A model generated the notes under the pieces. The model saw nothing but the letters and a program-made list of their open reading frames with translations. It was not told the DNA's origin and ran no database searches. This document shows positions 34,185 to 44,260 of a stretch of 64,000 bases of DNA, piece by piece; the first letter of the stretch is position 1; each line of letters begins with the position of its first letter. Both the position numbers and the translations under genes were made by a program. Source of the DNA: Rhinopithecus roxellana (lineage: Eukaryota; Chordata; Mammalia; Primates; Cercopithecidae); the NCBI RefSeq assembly GCF_007565055.1, contig NC_044568.1, positions 19,832,488 to 19,896,487 on the forward strand, written 5' to 3'.

Positions 34185-34615
34185 CATGGTGGAATGAGGA
34201 TATGTTGTAGATACAGTACAATTAATTTCACCCGTTTCTTTTTTTTTTTTTTTTGAGATGGAGTCTCGCTCTGTTGCCTGGGCTGGAGTGCTGTGGCTGG
34301 ATCTCAGCTCACTGCAAGCTCCGCCTCCTGGGTTCCCACCATTCTCCTGCCTCAGCCTCCCGAGTAGCTGGGACTACAGGCGCCCACCACTGTGCCCAGC
34401 TAGTTTTTTGTATTTTTTTTTTTAGTAGAGACGGGGTTTCACCGTGTTAGCCAGGATGGTCTCGATCTCCTGACCTCGTGATCCGCCCGTCTCGGCCTCC
34501 CAAAGTGCTGGGATTACAGGCTTGAGCCACCGCGCCCAGCCAATTTCACCTGTTTCTTTACGTATTTTTTAATGTGGCTATAAAATCACTTGTATAGCTG
34601 GAGTTTGTAGCCTGC
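34185..34615 (+). mobile_element. DNA-transposon-like relic, copy 2, split by AluY
   Basis: The left half ends attaatttcacccgtttctt. The right half resumes aatttcacctgtttctttac and continues tttttaatgtggctataaaa. The AluY at 34241-34541 and its duplicated target separate them. Family as for the relic at 32038-32180. Confidence 0.5.
34241..34541 (-). mobile_element. Alu element (AluY-like), full length
   Basis: Inverse-orientation Alu with a T-rich start and the AluY-type variant around gatctcctgacctcgtga. A 17-base target-site duplication with one mismatch, starting aatttcacc, lies at 34224-34240 and 34542-34558. It interrupts an older DNA-transposon-like relic whose two halves lie on either side. 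Confidence 0.96.
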
Positions 34616-34619
34616 ATAA

Positions 34620-34775
34620 GGTATTGTATCATGTTATATAATGTATCTGTATCATAATATGATACTGTATCATGTTCTGTATTATATGACAGGTTGTCAT
34701 ACATCATATCTTTAGATTATATTATACTTTATTACATTATGTTGTATATCATATTATACTATATCTTTCTAGCTA
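34620..34775. repeat. AT-rich low-complexity block with short palindromes
   Basis: Repeated tatcatattatac-like words. A perfect inverted repeat gtatcata / tatgatac with a one-base centre lies at 34649-34665. It could form a small cruciform and is likely a degraded AT minisatellite. Confidence 0.75.
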
Positions 34776-35449
34776 TTTCTATGGGTGAACTCTGACCCAC
34801 AGGCTGCAAACCCAGCCTGCACAGGGTTCAAAATGCTCGTTAAAATTTCCAGCCAAGAGATGTGACAGAAAAGTTTAGTAAGGCTTCTCTTGAAAGCCGA
34901 TGAGATGTGGCCGCCATGAGCCTGTCTCCTCGCATCTTCTGAAGATGTGTCAGGTGCTCGCCGTGGGCCACAGACCGTACTGCTCCCTGCTGCCTCCTGT
35001 CCCCCGACCCCACCTGTCCCAGGAGCCTTCCCACCTGCACAGGTCAGAGGCTCCCGATCCCAAGGCATTGGGCCCATGCCTCCGGGGACCACTCAGCCCT
35101 TCACCTGATGAAGAGGACCCCAAAGCTAGAGAGGGACGTCCCTTGCCTTAGGTGGCAGAGACAGCGAACCCTTACAGCCTATCCAAAACGATGGCCCTGA
35201 ATTCGCCGTTCCCCAGGGCTTTGCCCAGGGTCAGACTTGATCCTCTGGATGCTGGGACCTGGGGAATGCAGCCAGTTAAGTGCAGTCACATGGAGCAACT
35301 GCCCCGGCTCTGCCCTTCCTACCAAGCAAGAGGTGGCCACTTCGAATCCCAGCCCTGTGTGCTGCCCAGCTCTTCCCATGCTCCACGGGGGGCTGGCAGC
35401 CAGCCCCTGAACATGGTACCCTGTGCCGCCTCAGCACCACTGGGGTGCT

Positions 35450-35560
35450 CTCCACACCATATCACTCCACTGTACAGGTGGGGAAACTGAGGTTGCGGGG
35501 GACTTGCCCACAGTCTCACGGGCAGCAGCTGGCACAGTGGGATTCTACAGCACGCCTCCC
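35450..35560 (+). mobile_element. MIR relic
   Basis: ccactgtacaggtggggaaa, ctgaggttgcgggggacttg and cccacagtctcacgggcagc, sense. Confidence 0.75.
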
Positions 35561-35734
35561 AACTGCGATTGCATGACGTGGGCATTCGGCAGCTGGAGCT
35601 GGTACCACTGCCAGGACAGCAGCCTGGTTTGGAGAGGACGACGCAGGCCATTCACCTGGGCCTGTGGTGCGGCGGCTGCCTGGGTCGGCTCTTTCGGAAC
35701 TGCTGACCATGAGTTGCCAGAGGTTTCGGTTCTG

Positions 35735-35960
35735 CCAAGAGGAATGTGTCTCCGTGCCTTTGCCTACACTGCTTCCTTTGCTGGGGATACCCTCTCCCAT
35801 CTGGCGTGCTTAGAGAACTCCCAGTCCCCCTTTAAAACCCACCCAGATCAGAGATGCCTTCCCCCAGGGAGCCTCTGTGGGATCCTCACACATTGGCCTG
35901 TCTCCCTAGTCTATCTGCTGGCTTCTGCCTTCTGGAGCCTGCTTGGGGGCAGTGCCCGGC
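35735..35960 (+). mobile_element. L2 relic
   Basis: Sense L2 3' end: gtctccgtgcctttgcctac, actgcttcctttgctgggga and gatgccttcccccagggagc in order. Confidence 0.65.
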
Positions 35961-36531
35961 GGCGTCCGAATGTTAGAACTGTGGCCGTCCCTGCTTCCTG
36001 TTTCCTCCAGCTGAGCAGCTGACAGTGCAGGAAAAGTCAGCTTGCCTAGGAAGGGGAAACTGAGGGCCCCTCGAGTTTGTACCCAAGTGAGACTTGGGTC
36101 AGGAGGAGCAGTGGGGTTCCCAAGCAGAGCGGCCGCCTCCTGTTTGGTTGGAGAAGACACACGGTGCTCATGGACCCCACGTGGGGTTACGCAGTCCAGC
36201 CACCTCCCCCAGCTCCTCTGACTGCTCCCCGCTGGGTGGGCTCTGGACAGGTGCCCTGACCTCTGTGGGGTTGAAGCCACGGGGCCCAGGTGGTGGGTGC
36301 CCCTGCTCCCATGTGTATCCAGAACTGGGGAAGGTGCCACAGGGCAGATCCCAGGACCTGCTGGGCCCACTGGGACAGGCCTGAGCTGAACCCCGTGACC
36401 ACCTGACCTCTGTGAGCCCCTCTGCCCGGAGAGCACAGGGATGTCCTGGGCTTCCCAGAACCAGTGTCAGTTCAGAGCCAGTGTCTAGTGGCCCCCGAAA
36501 GTCTGATTATTTCTTTCTCCTTGACACATAG

Positions 36532-36705
36532 CCACCCTGGAAAAAGGCTGTGGTTCCCTTGGGAGAAGCCTGTGCAGAGACGAACAGCGTCATCTCTGGC
36601 AGTGCAGCGGGGCCTCCCCAGGCCGACCCGGCCTCGCTCAGGGCTTCAGCAGGCTCACTGTGAGGAAGCACCTGGCCCTGCGTGTGGAAAGTGGAGAGTG
36701 GACAG
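36532..36705 (+). other. Candidate internal exon, plus strand
   Basis: All four splicing signals are present with good spacing: a branch-point match ctgat with its A at 36506, a T-rich pyrimidine tract, an acceptor acatag ending at 36531, and a donor ACAG then GTAAGT after 36705. The 174-base segment is a multiple of three. One frame is open across it (two bases, 57 codons, one base), and a second frame is open too, with its stop just past the donor. I recognise no domain or repeat inside it. It could be an exon of a long noncoding RNA, an unrecognised coding exon or a decoy, as pseudo-exons are common in vertebrate DNA. Confidence 0.35.
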
Positions 36706-36844
36706 GTAAGTGCTCAGGAGGTGAGGGCTGTGCTGTCTCCTGGGACCAAGGAGGGGACCAAGGAGGCACAGTAGGGGAGCCTCCTGGGGGACTGCACTGT
36801 CATTCGAAGACACGGCCTCGGGGTCCCGATGGCCACTCCCTCCC

Positions 36845-36970
36845 TCGCCTCGATGTCCCTACTCAGGGCAGAGTTTGAATCCTGGCCCCATTCCCAGTCG
36901 TGTGGTCCTGAGCCAGCGCTTCACCCTCCCCGGGCCTGGTGTCTTCATCCACAGAGACGGGGTAAGAGGG
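36845..36970 (-). mobile_element. MIR relic
   Basis: Antisense: gcagagtttgaatcctggcc, gtgtggtcctgagccagcgc and cctggtgtcttcatccacag. Confidence 0.6.
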
Positions 36971-37004
36971 TCCCACCACTGACACACTGGTGGGAACGGA
37001 ACGG

Positions 37005-37066
37005 TGCTGAACGGAACAGAACACAGTGGTGGGAGCAGAACACAGTGGTGGGAGCAGAACGGTGGG
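37005..37066 (+). repeat. Short tandem repeat of agcagaacacagtggtggg
   Basis: Two to three copies of a 19-base word with a partial third, next to gaacggaacgg-type sequence. Confidence 0.7.
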
Positions 37067-37129
37067 AAACGGTGGGGCAGCTCCTTGAAGGCCAAGGTGG
37101 CCACGGGACGAACCACTTCCACCCCCAGG

Positions 37130-37660
37130 AACCCGCCCAGGAGAGATGAAAATGGGCGCCCACACGGAAGCGGTACACAAATGCTCACGGCAGCTCGGTT
37201 CACAACAGCCAGGCAGTGCAGACAAGCCAGGTGTCCAACGGCGGAGGGTGCGTGCCCAAAACTAGCTCCACCCACGTGGCAGAACAGCGCTCAGCTGCAA
37301 AGAGGAAGGAAGCGCCGACTCCCGCCATGGCAAGGATGGACCCTAAAGATGTGACGCTGAGTGACAGAGCCAGTCACAAAAGAGCAGAGTGTAGGAACCA
37401 CGCACTGGAAGTGTCCAGAACACGCACATTCACAGACAGGAAGGAGCAGCTGCCGAGGGCTGGGGGAGGGGAATAGGGAGTGACTTCTTCATGGGCACAG
37501 GGTTTTTTTGGGGGTGATAAAAACGTTCTAGAACTAGATGGTGGTGATGTTGGTACAACCTTGTGAGTATCCTGAAAACCACTGAAGCATGCACCACAGA
37601 AGACCGGTTCGTTATGTGACTCGAGAGCTTTATCGCTCTCTATGTAAAAGGTTTCTAGAG
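37130..37660 (+). mobile_element. LINE-1 3' end, GC-enriched
   Basis: Follows the consensus order of L1M 3' ends: aggagagatgaaaatgggcg, then a tggacc…aaagatgtgacgctgagtga stretch, gggctgggggaggggaatag, gggtgataaaaacgttctag and aaaaccactgaa. Many normally AT positions are G or C and it contains many CpG, which is unusual for an L1 of this age. Confidence 0.8.
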
Positions 37661-37789
37661 TGAAGGGTTGGTGTGAGGCACAGAGGACGGCCCTGGCACC
37701 CGGCTCTCCGGCTTCTACAGAGGGGGCGGCTTCCTCCAGTATGGAGACCCGGGTGTCCTGGCTCCCACGCCCCCCTGGCTGGGATCTTA

Positions 37790-38070
37790 GCAAGTCACAT
37801 TCCTGCCCCTGCCCGGAATGCAGAGAAGCTCCATTCTGTAGCCTCCCAGTGGGCAGTGCCCGGCTGGCCACATCCAGGCTTGGAGACGCAGGCTCTGTTT
37901 ACACACAGCCACCTTGGCCCGGCAGCCCCGGAGGAATGCGGAAAACCCCGCTCAGGGACGCTCCCAATGGTCACATTCTGCAGGCAGCTGCCGTGCCCGG
38001 CCGGTAGGAAAGTCTCAATGGCTGCTCATGAATACGGACTCTGTTTGGCCGCTGGCTGGGATGCTGGCCC
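37790..38070. promoter_or_regulatory. Candidate enhancer block, TEAD and forkhead motifs
   Basis: Three TEAD/MCAT cores: CATTCC at 37798-37803, GGAATG at 37815-37820 and GGAATG at 37933-37938. A forkhead core TGTTTAC lies at 37896-37902 and a ggaaaac NFAT-type core follows the third TEAD site. The stretch starts after the end of the L1 at 37660 and is repeat-free. Confidence 0.3.
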
Positions 38071-38265
38071 TGCGAACAGCCCAGAGACAGGACAGGCGCT
38101 GTTAGCAGGCAGCCAGGGGACGGAATGTCCCCCATCCTGCTTCTGGCTCTGGCCCGCTGACCAGGAGGGGCTGAGGGTGGGGAGTGTTAGGAGCAGCCCT
38201 GGGCACAGCTCCCTCGGCCGGGGCCGCTGAGTTCACACTCACTGCTCACTCATCCCTCCACTCAC

Positions 38266-38390
38266 CTGCCTATCCACTGTCCACAACCGTGTGCCTGCTC
38301 GGCCACTCTCCTCTCTGGGGAGTCCCTCTGCAGCCACTATGGGGTTGTAAAGAGACTCCAGGTACCATGCACCCCACTTGGTAATACAAA
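38266..38390 (-). other. Candidate internal exon, minus strand
   Basis: On the minus strand a pyrimidine-rich acceptor ending gcctcag precedes 125 bases that end GGCAG before GTGAGT, a donor matching consensus. A minus-strand frame is open across it and ends in phase 0 at the donor. It lies about 4.8 kb downstream of the putative CpG-island first exon, in the right direction, but its entry phase does not match that exon's phase-0 end. It would fit only if the upstream exon were untranslated or another exon intervenes. Confidence 0.22.
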
Positions 38391-38399
38391 CTGAGGCTG

Positions 38400-40250
38400 G
38401 GAGCCGTGGCTGCCCTGTCCTGGCGGTGTGACTGGGAGGGCTGAGTGAAGCTTGGCCCCAGAGCTCCGAGGCCCCCAAGCCCACATTCTTTCCACTTGAG
38501 GGGCCACCCACCCTGATTGGAGGAGCAAGGGCTGGGGAGGAGACAGGCCTTTGCTCCCAGTTCCTCCACGGCAGGGGACAGAGCTCCTCTTGCTTCAAGA
38601 GCTGGGTGGTGGGGGGACAGGATGGTGGGAGCCCCAGGTCCACCATACCAGGGCGGGCCAGGTGAGCACCCAGCATTTCCCAGACACGCTGGGCCTCCTC
38701 AGCCTGGCCTGCGGAATCTCCTCGCTGGGTCAAAAACAGCTTCTATTTGGAATTCTCCTCCCCAAGGCCAGCTCCCTTTCAGCAACAGGGTGATTCTCGG
38801 AGACCACTTCACTCCCAGCAGGGCTGGGGTGAGTAATGAGCAGGAAGCCTATAGTTTGACGCCGGGTTACAGTCCCCAAGCTGCCCCCGGCGTCATCGCT
38901 GGTCTCACTTTCTGGTCCTCCGGACTCAGGACCAGCAACCACAAGCAGCCGAGGGGGTGGGGCACGCTTTGAAGAACATCTGGAGGCCATGCTGACCGCG
39001 GCCTGAGTCCCCCGGCACCCGGGGGTGGGTCCTGCCCACCGCTCCCACCCCGCCCCAAAGCTGGCCTGGTGAACCCAGACCAAGGGGGCAGAACCGGGAG
39101 TGACGTGGACTCACAGGAATGAGAGGGCTGGACGGCTGATAGTACCTGATGAGGGCCAACACTGCGACCCTCTGACCACTGGGGGCAGCTTCCGCAGGCA
39201 CGCAGGATGGAAGGTCCTCAGGGGTACGGACAGAGGTCCACACCTAACCCAGGGCTGCCGCGGGGGCTCTGGAGGGTCTAGCACAAGGTGTTCCTCTGGG
39301 TGGACACAGTCTTGGAGGGTGGGGAGGCCTGACAAGCAGAGTATGGACTGGATGCCCATGTGCAGTGAACAACCTGCCCAACTGTACTGGCCCATCTTTC
39401 TACCCAGGGAAACGGAAGTCCTTAGCTCCGAAGTATAAGATTGCAGCATCTTATATCCCCAAGGACAGCATCTGCCACCCTCACCATGACCATTGGCAAA
39501 TGATGAGCACGGGGAGGAAGTGGCCAAAGAAACAGGCCCTGAGCAACTCCAAGGCCACCTCACAGAGCCCCATCCTTGCGGGACCACCCCCTGCCTTCCA
39601 CCATGCTCCGTCCAGTCCTCAGCATGTAGCAGGTCAGCTCCATCAGAGAACGAGGCTGGCCCATGGGGGTCAGTTGAGAGGCCTGGGAGCTTAAAGCCAC
39701 TTGGAGACAGGCTTGACCTGGGAGTGGCTGGTCTCTCTAGGTGGGTGGATGGAGCTGCGTCTGGAAAGGAATCACTTGAGGGCCCTGGATGTGACAGGAC
39801 CCTTTGAGTCACCAGCCAGCTCCTGCTGAGCCTGGGGAGAAGGGATCCAGCCTGAATAGGGCCCCTTCATCAAGGCGGACGGCTTGCAGGGTAGATGGGA
39901 CACCACAGTGGGAGGTGGGATGCAGGATGGGTGAGGGCAGCAGGGAGAGGAGGGGTGTTCCCACGAGGGTGGGGGTGGCGTCTGGGGGAGCAAGGCAGGC
40001 AGTTGCCAGTGGAGATGGGGCGGGACGGTGGGGTCCCAGGCAGGAGGTGGGAAGAGAGAACGTGCATCCTGAGAGGGACCCATGAGGACCCTTGTCAGGG
40101 AGGAGAACAGGCCTGGACTGTGGCCTGGAATGCAGGACACCGAGTGTGGTCACTGTCCACAGTGAGCAGGAGGATGGGCTGGTCACACTCTCCCAGCTCT
40201 ACTCCCTGCCCTGCAAGTCGAGAGCGAACCAAAGCAAGGGTGGGCTGGCC
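38400..40250. other. Single-copy DNA, G-run rich in part
   Basis: No gene seen. The stretch 39907-39995 carries many G runs (gtgggaggtggg, gagggtgggggtgg) with quadruplex potential. Confidence 0.45.
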
Positions 40251-40258
40251 GGCCAGGA

Positions 40259-40336
40259 GGGAAGATGGAGAAGGCGCTGGGAAGATGGGGAAGGCGCTGG
40301 GAAGATGGGGAAGGCGCTGGGAAGATGGGGAAGGCG
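40259..40336 (+). repeat. 20-bp minisatellite, four copies
   Basis: Four nearly identical copies of gaagatggggaaggcgctgg, the last one ending ggcggcg. Purine-rich on this strand. Confidence 0.93.
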
Positions 40337-40504
40337 GCGTCCACAGGACTGGGCTGCATGTGCCTTGCCAGCGTCACTGCTCCCTACGGCAGCCTCCATC
40401 TGGACTTTTAGTTGGCACCTTGCACCACTCAGGTCTTTCTTGTCCTCAGAACCCTCTCCACAGGTCCCATGGAGTCTCCTGAAACCCATGGGATGCGACC
40501 ACAG

Positions 40505-40708
40505 CAGCTGGCACCTACCAAGCACTTGTGGTGTGCCAGGCCTATGCCAGGATGCTCCACACACCAGCCCGTCCCACGAACCCTTGTGAGGGCTCCCCAT
40601 TTTTCTGATGAGAAATCAGGTCCTAGAGGGGTTTGGTCACTCACCCAAGGCCACACAGCCCCTAGTAGCTGTTTGCAGAGCCTGGACTCTTAACCACTAC
40701 ACAGCCAT
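40505..40708 (+). mobile_element. MIR, nearly full length
   Basis: Runs from caagcacttgtggtgtgcca through atttttctgatgagaaatca and acccaaggccacacagcccc to ggactcttaaccactacaca, covering most of the MIR consensus in sense orientation. Confidence 0.9.
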
Positions 40709-40760
40709 TCCCCATGTCATCAGCCCCACGTTTGGACAAGGACGCAGGCAAGGTAACAGA

Positions 40761-41055
40761 TTTTTTTTTTTTTGAGACAGAGTCTCACTCTATCACCCAG
40801 GCTGGAAAGCGGCAGCACGATCATCGTTCACTGCAGCCTTGAACTCGATCCTTTCTCCTCAGCCTCCCTAGTAGCTGAGACTACAGGTGCACACCACCAT
40901 GCCTGGCTAACCTACTTTAATTTTTTTTTTTTTTAGTAGAGGTAGGGTCTTGCTATGTTGCCCAGACTGGCTTCAAACTCCTGGGCTCAAGTGATCCACC
41001 CGTCTCAGCCTCTCAAAGTGCAGGGATTACAGGTGTGAGCCACCACCCCCTGGCT
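40761..41055 (-). mobile_element. Alu element (AluJ-like), full length
   Basis: Inverse Alu, diverged, with the older form of the right arm (actcctgggctcaagtgatc) that points to AluJ. The short direct repeat ggtaac at both ends (around 40752 and 41056) is a likely remnant of its target-site duplication. Confidence 0.95.
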
Positions 41056-41059
41056 GGTA

Positions 41060-41880
41060 ACCAAATTCTTAGTAGGAGTCAGAACCAGAAGGCAGGGTGG
41101 GGGGCTTGTCTTGAAAGCATCTGGGCTCCAGATGAATCTACCATGGCCTGGTATCTAGGGCACCATAGGTAGTGGCAAGACTCCAGGAGAAAGAAGGGGA
41201 GGGCATCTCTGCTTTCAGGCCACCCTGATGTTCAGGTTTACTTCTGCTCAACAAACACGAGGAAAAGGCAGAGAGACCCACTGAATTTCTCCCAGGGGAA
41301 GGTGGCAGGATGGGGCCTGACCTGGAATGTCAAGTCAGAAATGACCTGAAGAGATTAGGCATACAGGGGGGGATCATCTCTATTAAAATTCTCCAAAGGC
41401 AGCCATGTGGAAGAGCTGAGCTGATGTGCTGCCTGCTGCCCCAGGATGATGGACCAGAATCAGCAGAAAGAACAGGTGGAAGGCTGTTGGTGCAACCTGA
41501 AGCAGAGCTACTCATCACGTTCCAGCTTCAGTGCATTCCAGCTGGTAGGACTGCTGGAATGGCTGGAACAAGCTGCTGTGATGGGGAGTGAGTTTCCCGT
41601 CACTGGAGGTATTCAAGCAGAGTCAGTAACCTGGAGGCAGGGTCTGGTGGAGACCGAAGCACTGATGAGGGTGTTGAAGTTCATGACCCCAAAATTTCCC
41701 TTGACCCTGAAATCCTGGGACTTCCTGGTTTGCACACTGCCCAGGGCTGCCAGCCTCGGGGCATTACAGCCACACACCCTTCACCTACGCTTCCCAAGCT
41801 GAGACTCTGCAGAGCCCCTGGGTTCCCTTCGAGAAGGCCTCAGCCTTCCTCTTTGCCAGGGCCTTCTCCCTCTTTTCTAT
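41060..41880. other. Single-copy DNA with a possible ancient repeat
   Basis: The segment agtttcccgtcactggaggt followed by attcaagcagag (41590-41622) recurs in old mammalian interspersed repeats, but I cannot name the family. The rest is unassigned. Confidence 0.35.
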
Positions 41881-42274
41881 TTGCAGGGCAGAATGACCAG
41901 CTTCTGGTTAGCTCTATCCTGTGGTCTGGGACCTGCCAGGCACATGGCATGGAAGGCACGTCCCTCCCAGGCCACCTCCTCCGAGGGTGCCTGGCTGCCC
42001 TTCCTAAAACTGCAGCTCCGCCCCGCTTCCGAGCTCCCTGCTCAGCCCTCACGCCCGACGCTGTCCAGGCATTTACCTGTTTATCTTGTTTATTTTCAGG
42101 AATGCAGGGCTCTAGGCTGTGCTGGGGGCACCTAGGACAGGCTGGGCACCGAGAGAGCCTCAAGACACCTTTGTCCACCGACCAGCAGAAGGGAACTAGA
42201 CTTGCTCTCGGCGGAATGGGCAGGGGCTGTCAACGACACTACCGCATGCTGTGCTCACTTCCCAGCATCAGCCC

Positions 42275-42370
42275 ACTCTGACCATCAGTTTCTCCATCTA
42301 AGATGTGGGTTAACACGGATCTCAGGACGTAAGGATTAAACGTAATAACACGTGGCACACTCCCTTTGCC
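42275..42370 (-). mobile_element. MIR relic at the edge of the CpG island
   Basis: Antisense: tcagtttctccatctaagat followed by gtaaggattaaacgtaataa and cacgtggcacactc. It ends just before the CpG island starts. Confidence 0.75.
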
Positions 42371-42389
42371 CAGTATGGCTCACGGCTGG

Positions 42390-43560
42390 GGATGCAGCAG
42401 TTAACCGCCTCCGCCGCAGCAGCGGACTTGGCAGCTGAGCTGCCCCACAGCCTTCGCTGCCCCCCGCCCCCGCCGTGGACCTGTCCCTCCGCCCTCGGCC
42501 CAGGGTGCAGGGACAAGGTCTGGGTGGCCGCGGGAGTCCCCCGAGCCCCACTGGCCTTCCCTTCCGGCCGCCGCCACGCGGGGCGCCGCGTCCCCACGGG
42601 TCTAGACGTCCAGCCAACTTCCCGGCTCTGCAAAAGCCTCTGGGGGTGCGCGGGGCTGGGCGGGGGCGCGGCGCGGTCTCCCCCAGGGTCGGCTCCAAAG
42701 CTCCCACCCCTGTCCCGGGCGCTGACACCGCCGACCCGCAAGCCCGTGCCGCGCTCGGAGCGCCGCAGGGCCAGCACGCCCGGGGGGCGGCCCGGAGGAG
42801 GCGGTTGGGGCACCCCCGCTCCGATCCGCGATGAATGGAGCGGCCCGGGCCCCGCTCCCCGCAGCCGCGCCCGGAGACCCCGCTCCCCGAGCCCCTCGCT
42901 CCGCGGCCCCCGCCAGCACCTAGCCCGGGCGCTTCCCAAACTGCCCGCGGAGCCGGACCCCGCGCTGCCAACGCTCCGCTCCAGGCAAGGCTGCGGCCCC
43001 CGCCGGGCCCCAGCGCTCGCAGCTCCGCACGTCCGGGCCCGGGCGGAGGAGGTCCGGGGAGCCGGGCCGGGCGCCGCGAGCCCTGGGAGGGTCCGGCCCC
43101 GCCGGGGAGCGGCCCCCGAGGGCGCAGGAGCGGGAGCCGGGCCGGGGACCCCCGCGCAGCCCGGTGACACCCCCGCCCCGCGTTCCAGCCCTGGGTCCCC
43201 AGGCACCGCGCGCGCCCGGGTGGCGCATCCGCACTCACCTCCGCTCCGAGGCCCGCTCCGCCCGCCACGCCGGCCGCCGCCAACGAGCTCCCGGCCCGCG
43301 CCGCCCCAGCGCTCTGCAGCGGAGGCGCCGTCCTCATCCCGACCGCAGGCCCGCCCGGGCCGCCCGCCCGCCGGGCACCGAGCCGCTCTGCCGCGCGCTG
43401 CGCCTCGGGGCGGGGTGGGAGGAGAGGGAGCAGCCGCCACCCTGCCCAGGTCGCCGCGGGCCAGCCCTGCAGCCAGCTCCAGCCCTGGGCCGGGTGCTGG
43501 GAAGGCCGGACGCCGGCCGGCGGCCGCGGGGTCTGCCCCCCGGAGGCTGGGGCGGCTTAG
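42390..43560. promoter_or_regulatory. CpG island, probable promoter
   Basis: About 1.2 kb of very GC- and CpG-dense DNA, sharply different from both flanks, with many GC-box type motifs (for example ggggcgggg at 43407-43415) and no interspersed repeat inside it. CpG islands of this length normally mark a transcription start. Orientation evidence favours the minus strand: a near-consensus splice donor (GGAG then GTGAGT, read on the minus strand) ends an exon at 43239, and a MEF2/TATA-like element lies upstream in that direction at 43597-43606. No comparable donor was found on the plus strand inside the island. Long open frames run through it on both strands, as expected where stop codons are rare, and are not evidence of coding. 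A divergent plus-strand transcript is also possible. The gene is not identified. Confidence 0.85.
43239..43450 (-). other. Putative first exon (minus strand) in the CpG island
   Basis: Read on the minus strand, GC-rich sequence ends at a donor with GAG before the cut and GTGAGT after it, close to the ideal U1 match. A minus-strand ATG lies at 43337. From that ATG to the donor is exactly 99 bases, 33 open codons rich in Ala and Gly that begin MRTAPPLQ, ending in phase 0. The ATG context has G at -3 and A at +4, so it is only moderate. The exon could therefore be coding or 5' untranslated. The 5' limit given is a guess, because the start site cannot be placed from sequence. I do not recognise the peptide and saw no signal peptide or domain. 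No partner exon in matching phase was found at lower coordinates. Confidence 0.45.
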
Positions 43561-43596
43561 GTTACAGACTCCGCCACCCCCGCACCCTCCCCCCAG

Positions 43597-43606
43597 CTAT
43601 TTTTAG
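43597..43606 (-). promoter_or_regulatory. MEF2 consensus / TATA-like element beside the CpG island
   Basis: The ten bases ctatttttag match the MEF2 consensus YTA(A/T)4TAR exactly. On the minus strand they read ctaaaaatag, which could also act as a weak TATA-like element. The site lies at the upstream edge of the CpG island for minus-strand transcription. MEF2 sites there are typical of muscle, heart, neuronal or lymphoid control, but one site is weak evidence of tissue specificity. Confidence 0.4.
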
Positions 43607-44139
43607 CGCCGCTTTTCCTAGGTGTTTGTTTCATGGGACCCACCCCGGCGATGGGGGGCCCTGAGGCATTGCTCCCTGAACACCCTCTCCACACTCCCCG
43701 GACAGCCCACCCCAGACTGGCAGGCCTTGCTGCTCAGATGGAAACACTGGATTTAGCACAACTTAAAAAACGCCTGCCATAATTCTACCCATGTGGCTTC
43801 CACTGGCTGCAGTATCTCCATCCCTGGCCTCCGCTGCAGCCCCCAGGTGCCCACACATGACACGCTTGCCCCTGTGCCTCTGTCTGGGGGTTGGGGTATG
43901 TCCCAACTGGCACCTAGCACCTGCCTGGGCAAGTTCGGTTTGAGTGGCTCAGGTTGGCCCTCGAAGGCACCATAAGGAGGTCCCCGTGGGACGCTTTCTT
44001 GTAGGTGGGAGTTAACATTGCCCCCAGAGCTGGGTCCCTTGTCCAGCCTTGGGACTGCCCCAGACTGGCCCATGAGTTCTGTGTCATTGCTGGTGGGGCG
44101 CTAGGAGCCATCCAGGCCCCTAGAGAGGGCGAGGCCTTT

Positions 44140-44260
44140 ACGGGTCGTTTGTCCAACATCTCCATTCACAGCCAAGGAAACCAACGCCTGGAGAAGCCAA
44201 GGAACCTGCCCAAGGCCACATGGCGGAGATGGCTCCAGGCAGAGCCCCCCGGCCCAGTGT
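44140..44260 (+). mobile_element. MIR relic
   Basis: ccattcacagccaaggaaac followed by gcctggagaagccaaggaac and gcccaaggccacatggcgg, sense. Confidence 0.7.

Noticed and set aside
34237..34545. Short open frame with a plausible ATG in an Alu (34253-34450)
   Set aside because: It is the antisense translation of an Alu. The frames in the other Alus were dismissed likewise.
42322..43606. 372- and 404-codon frames through the CpG island on opposite strands
   Set aside because: Stop codons are rare in CpG-rich DNA. The 372-codon frame begins at a GTG rather than an ATG, and both read through a strong splice donor region.
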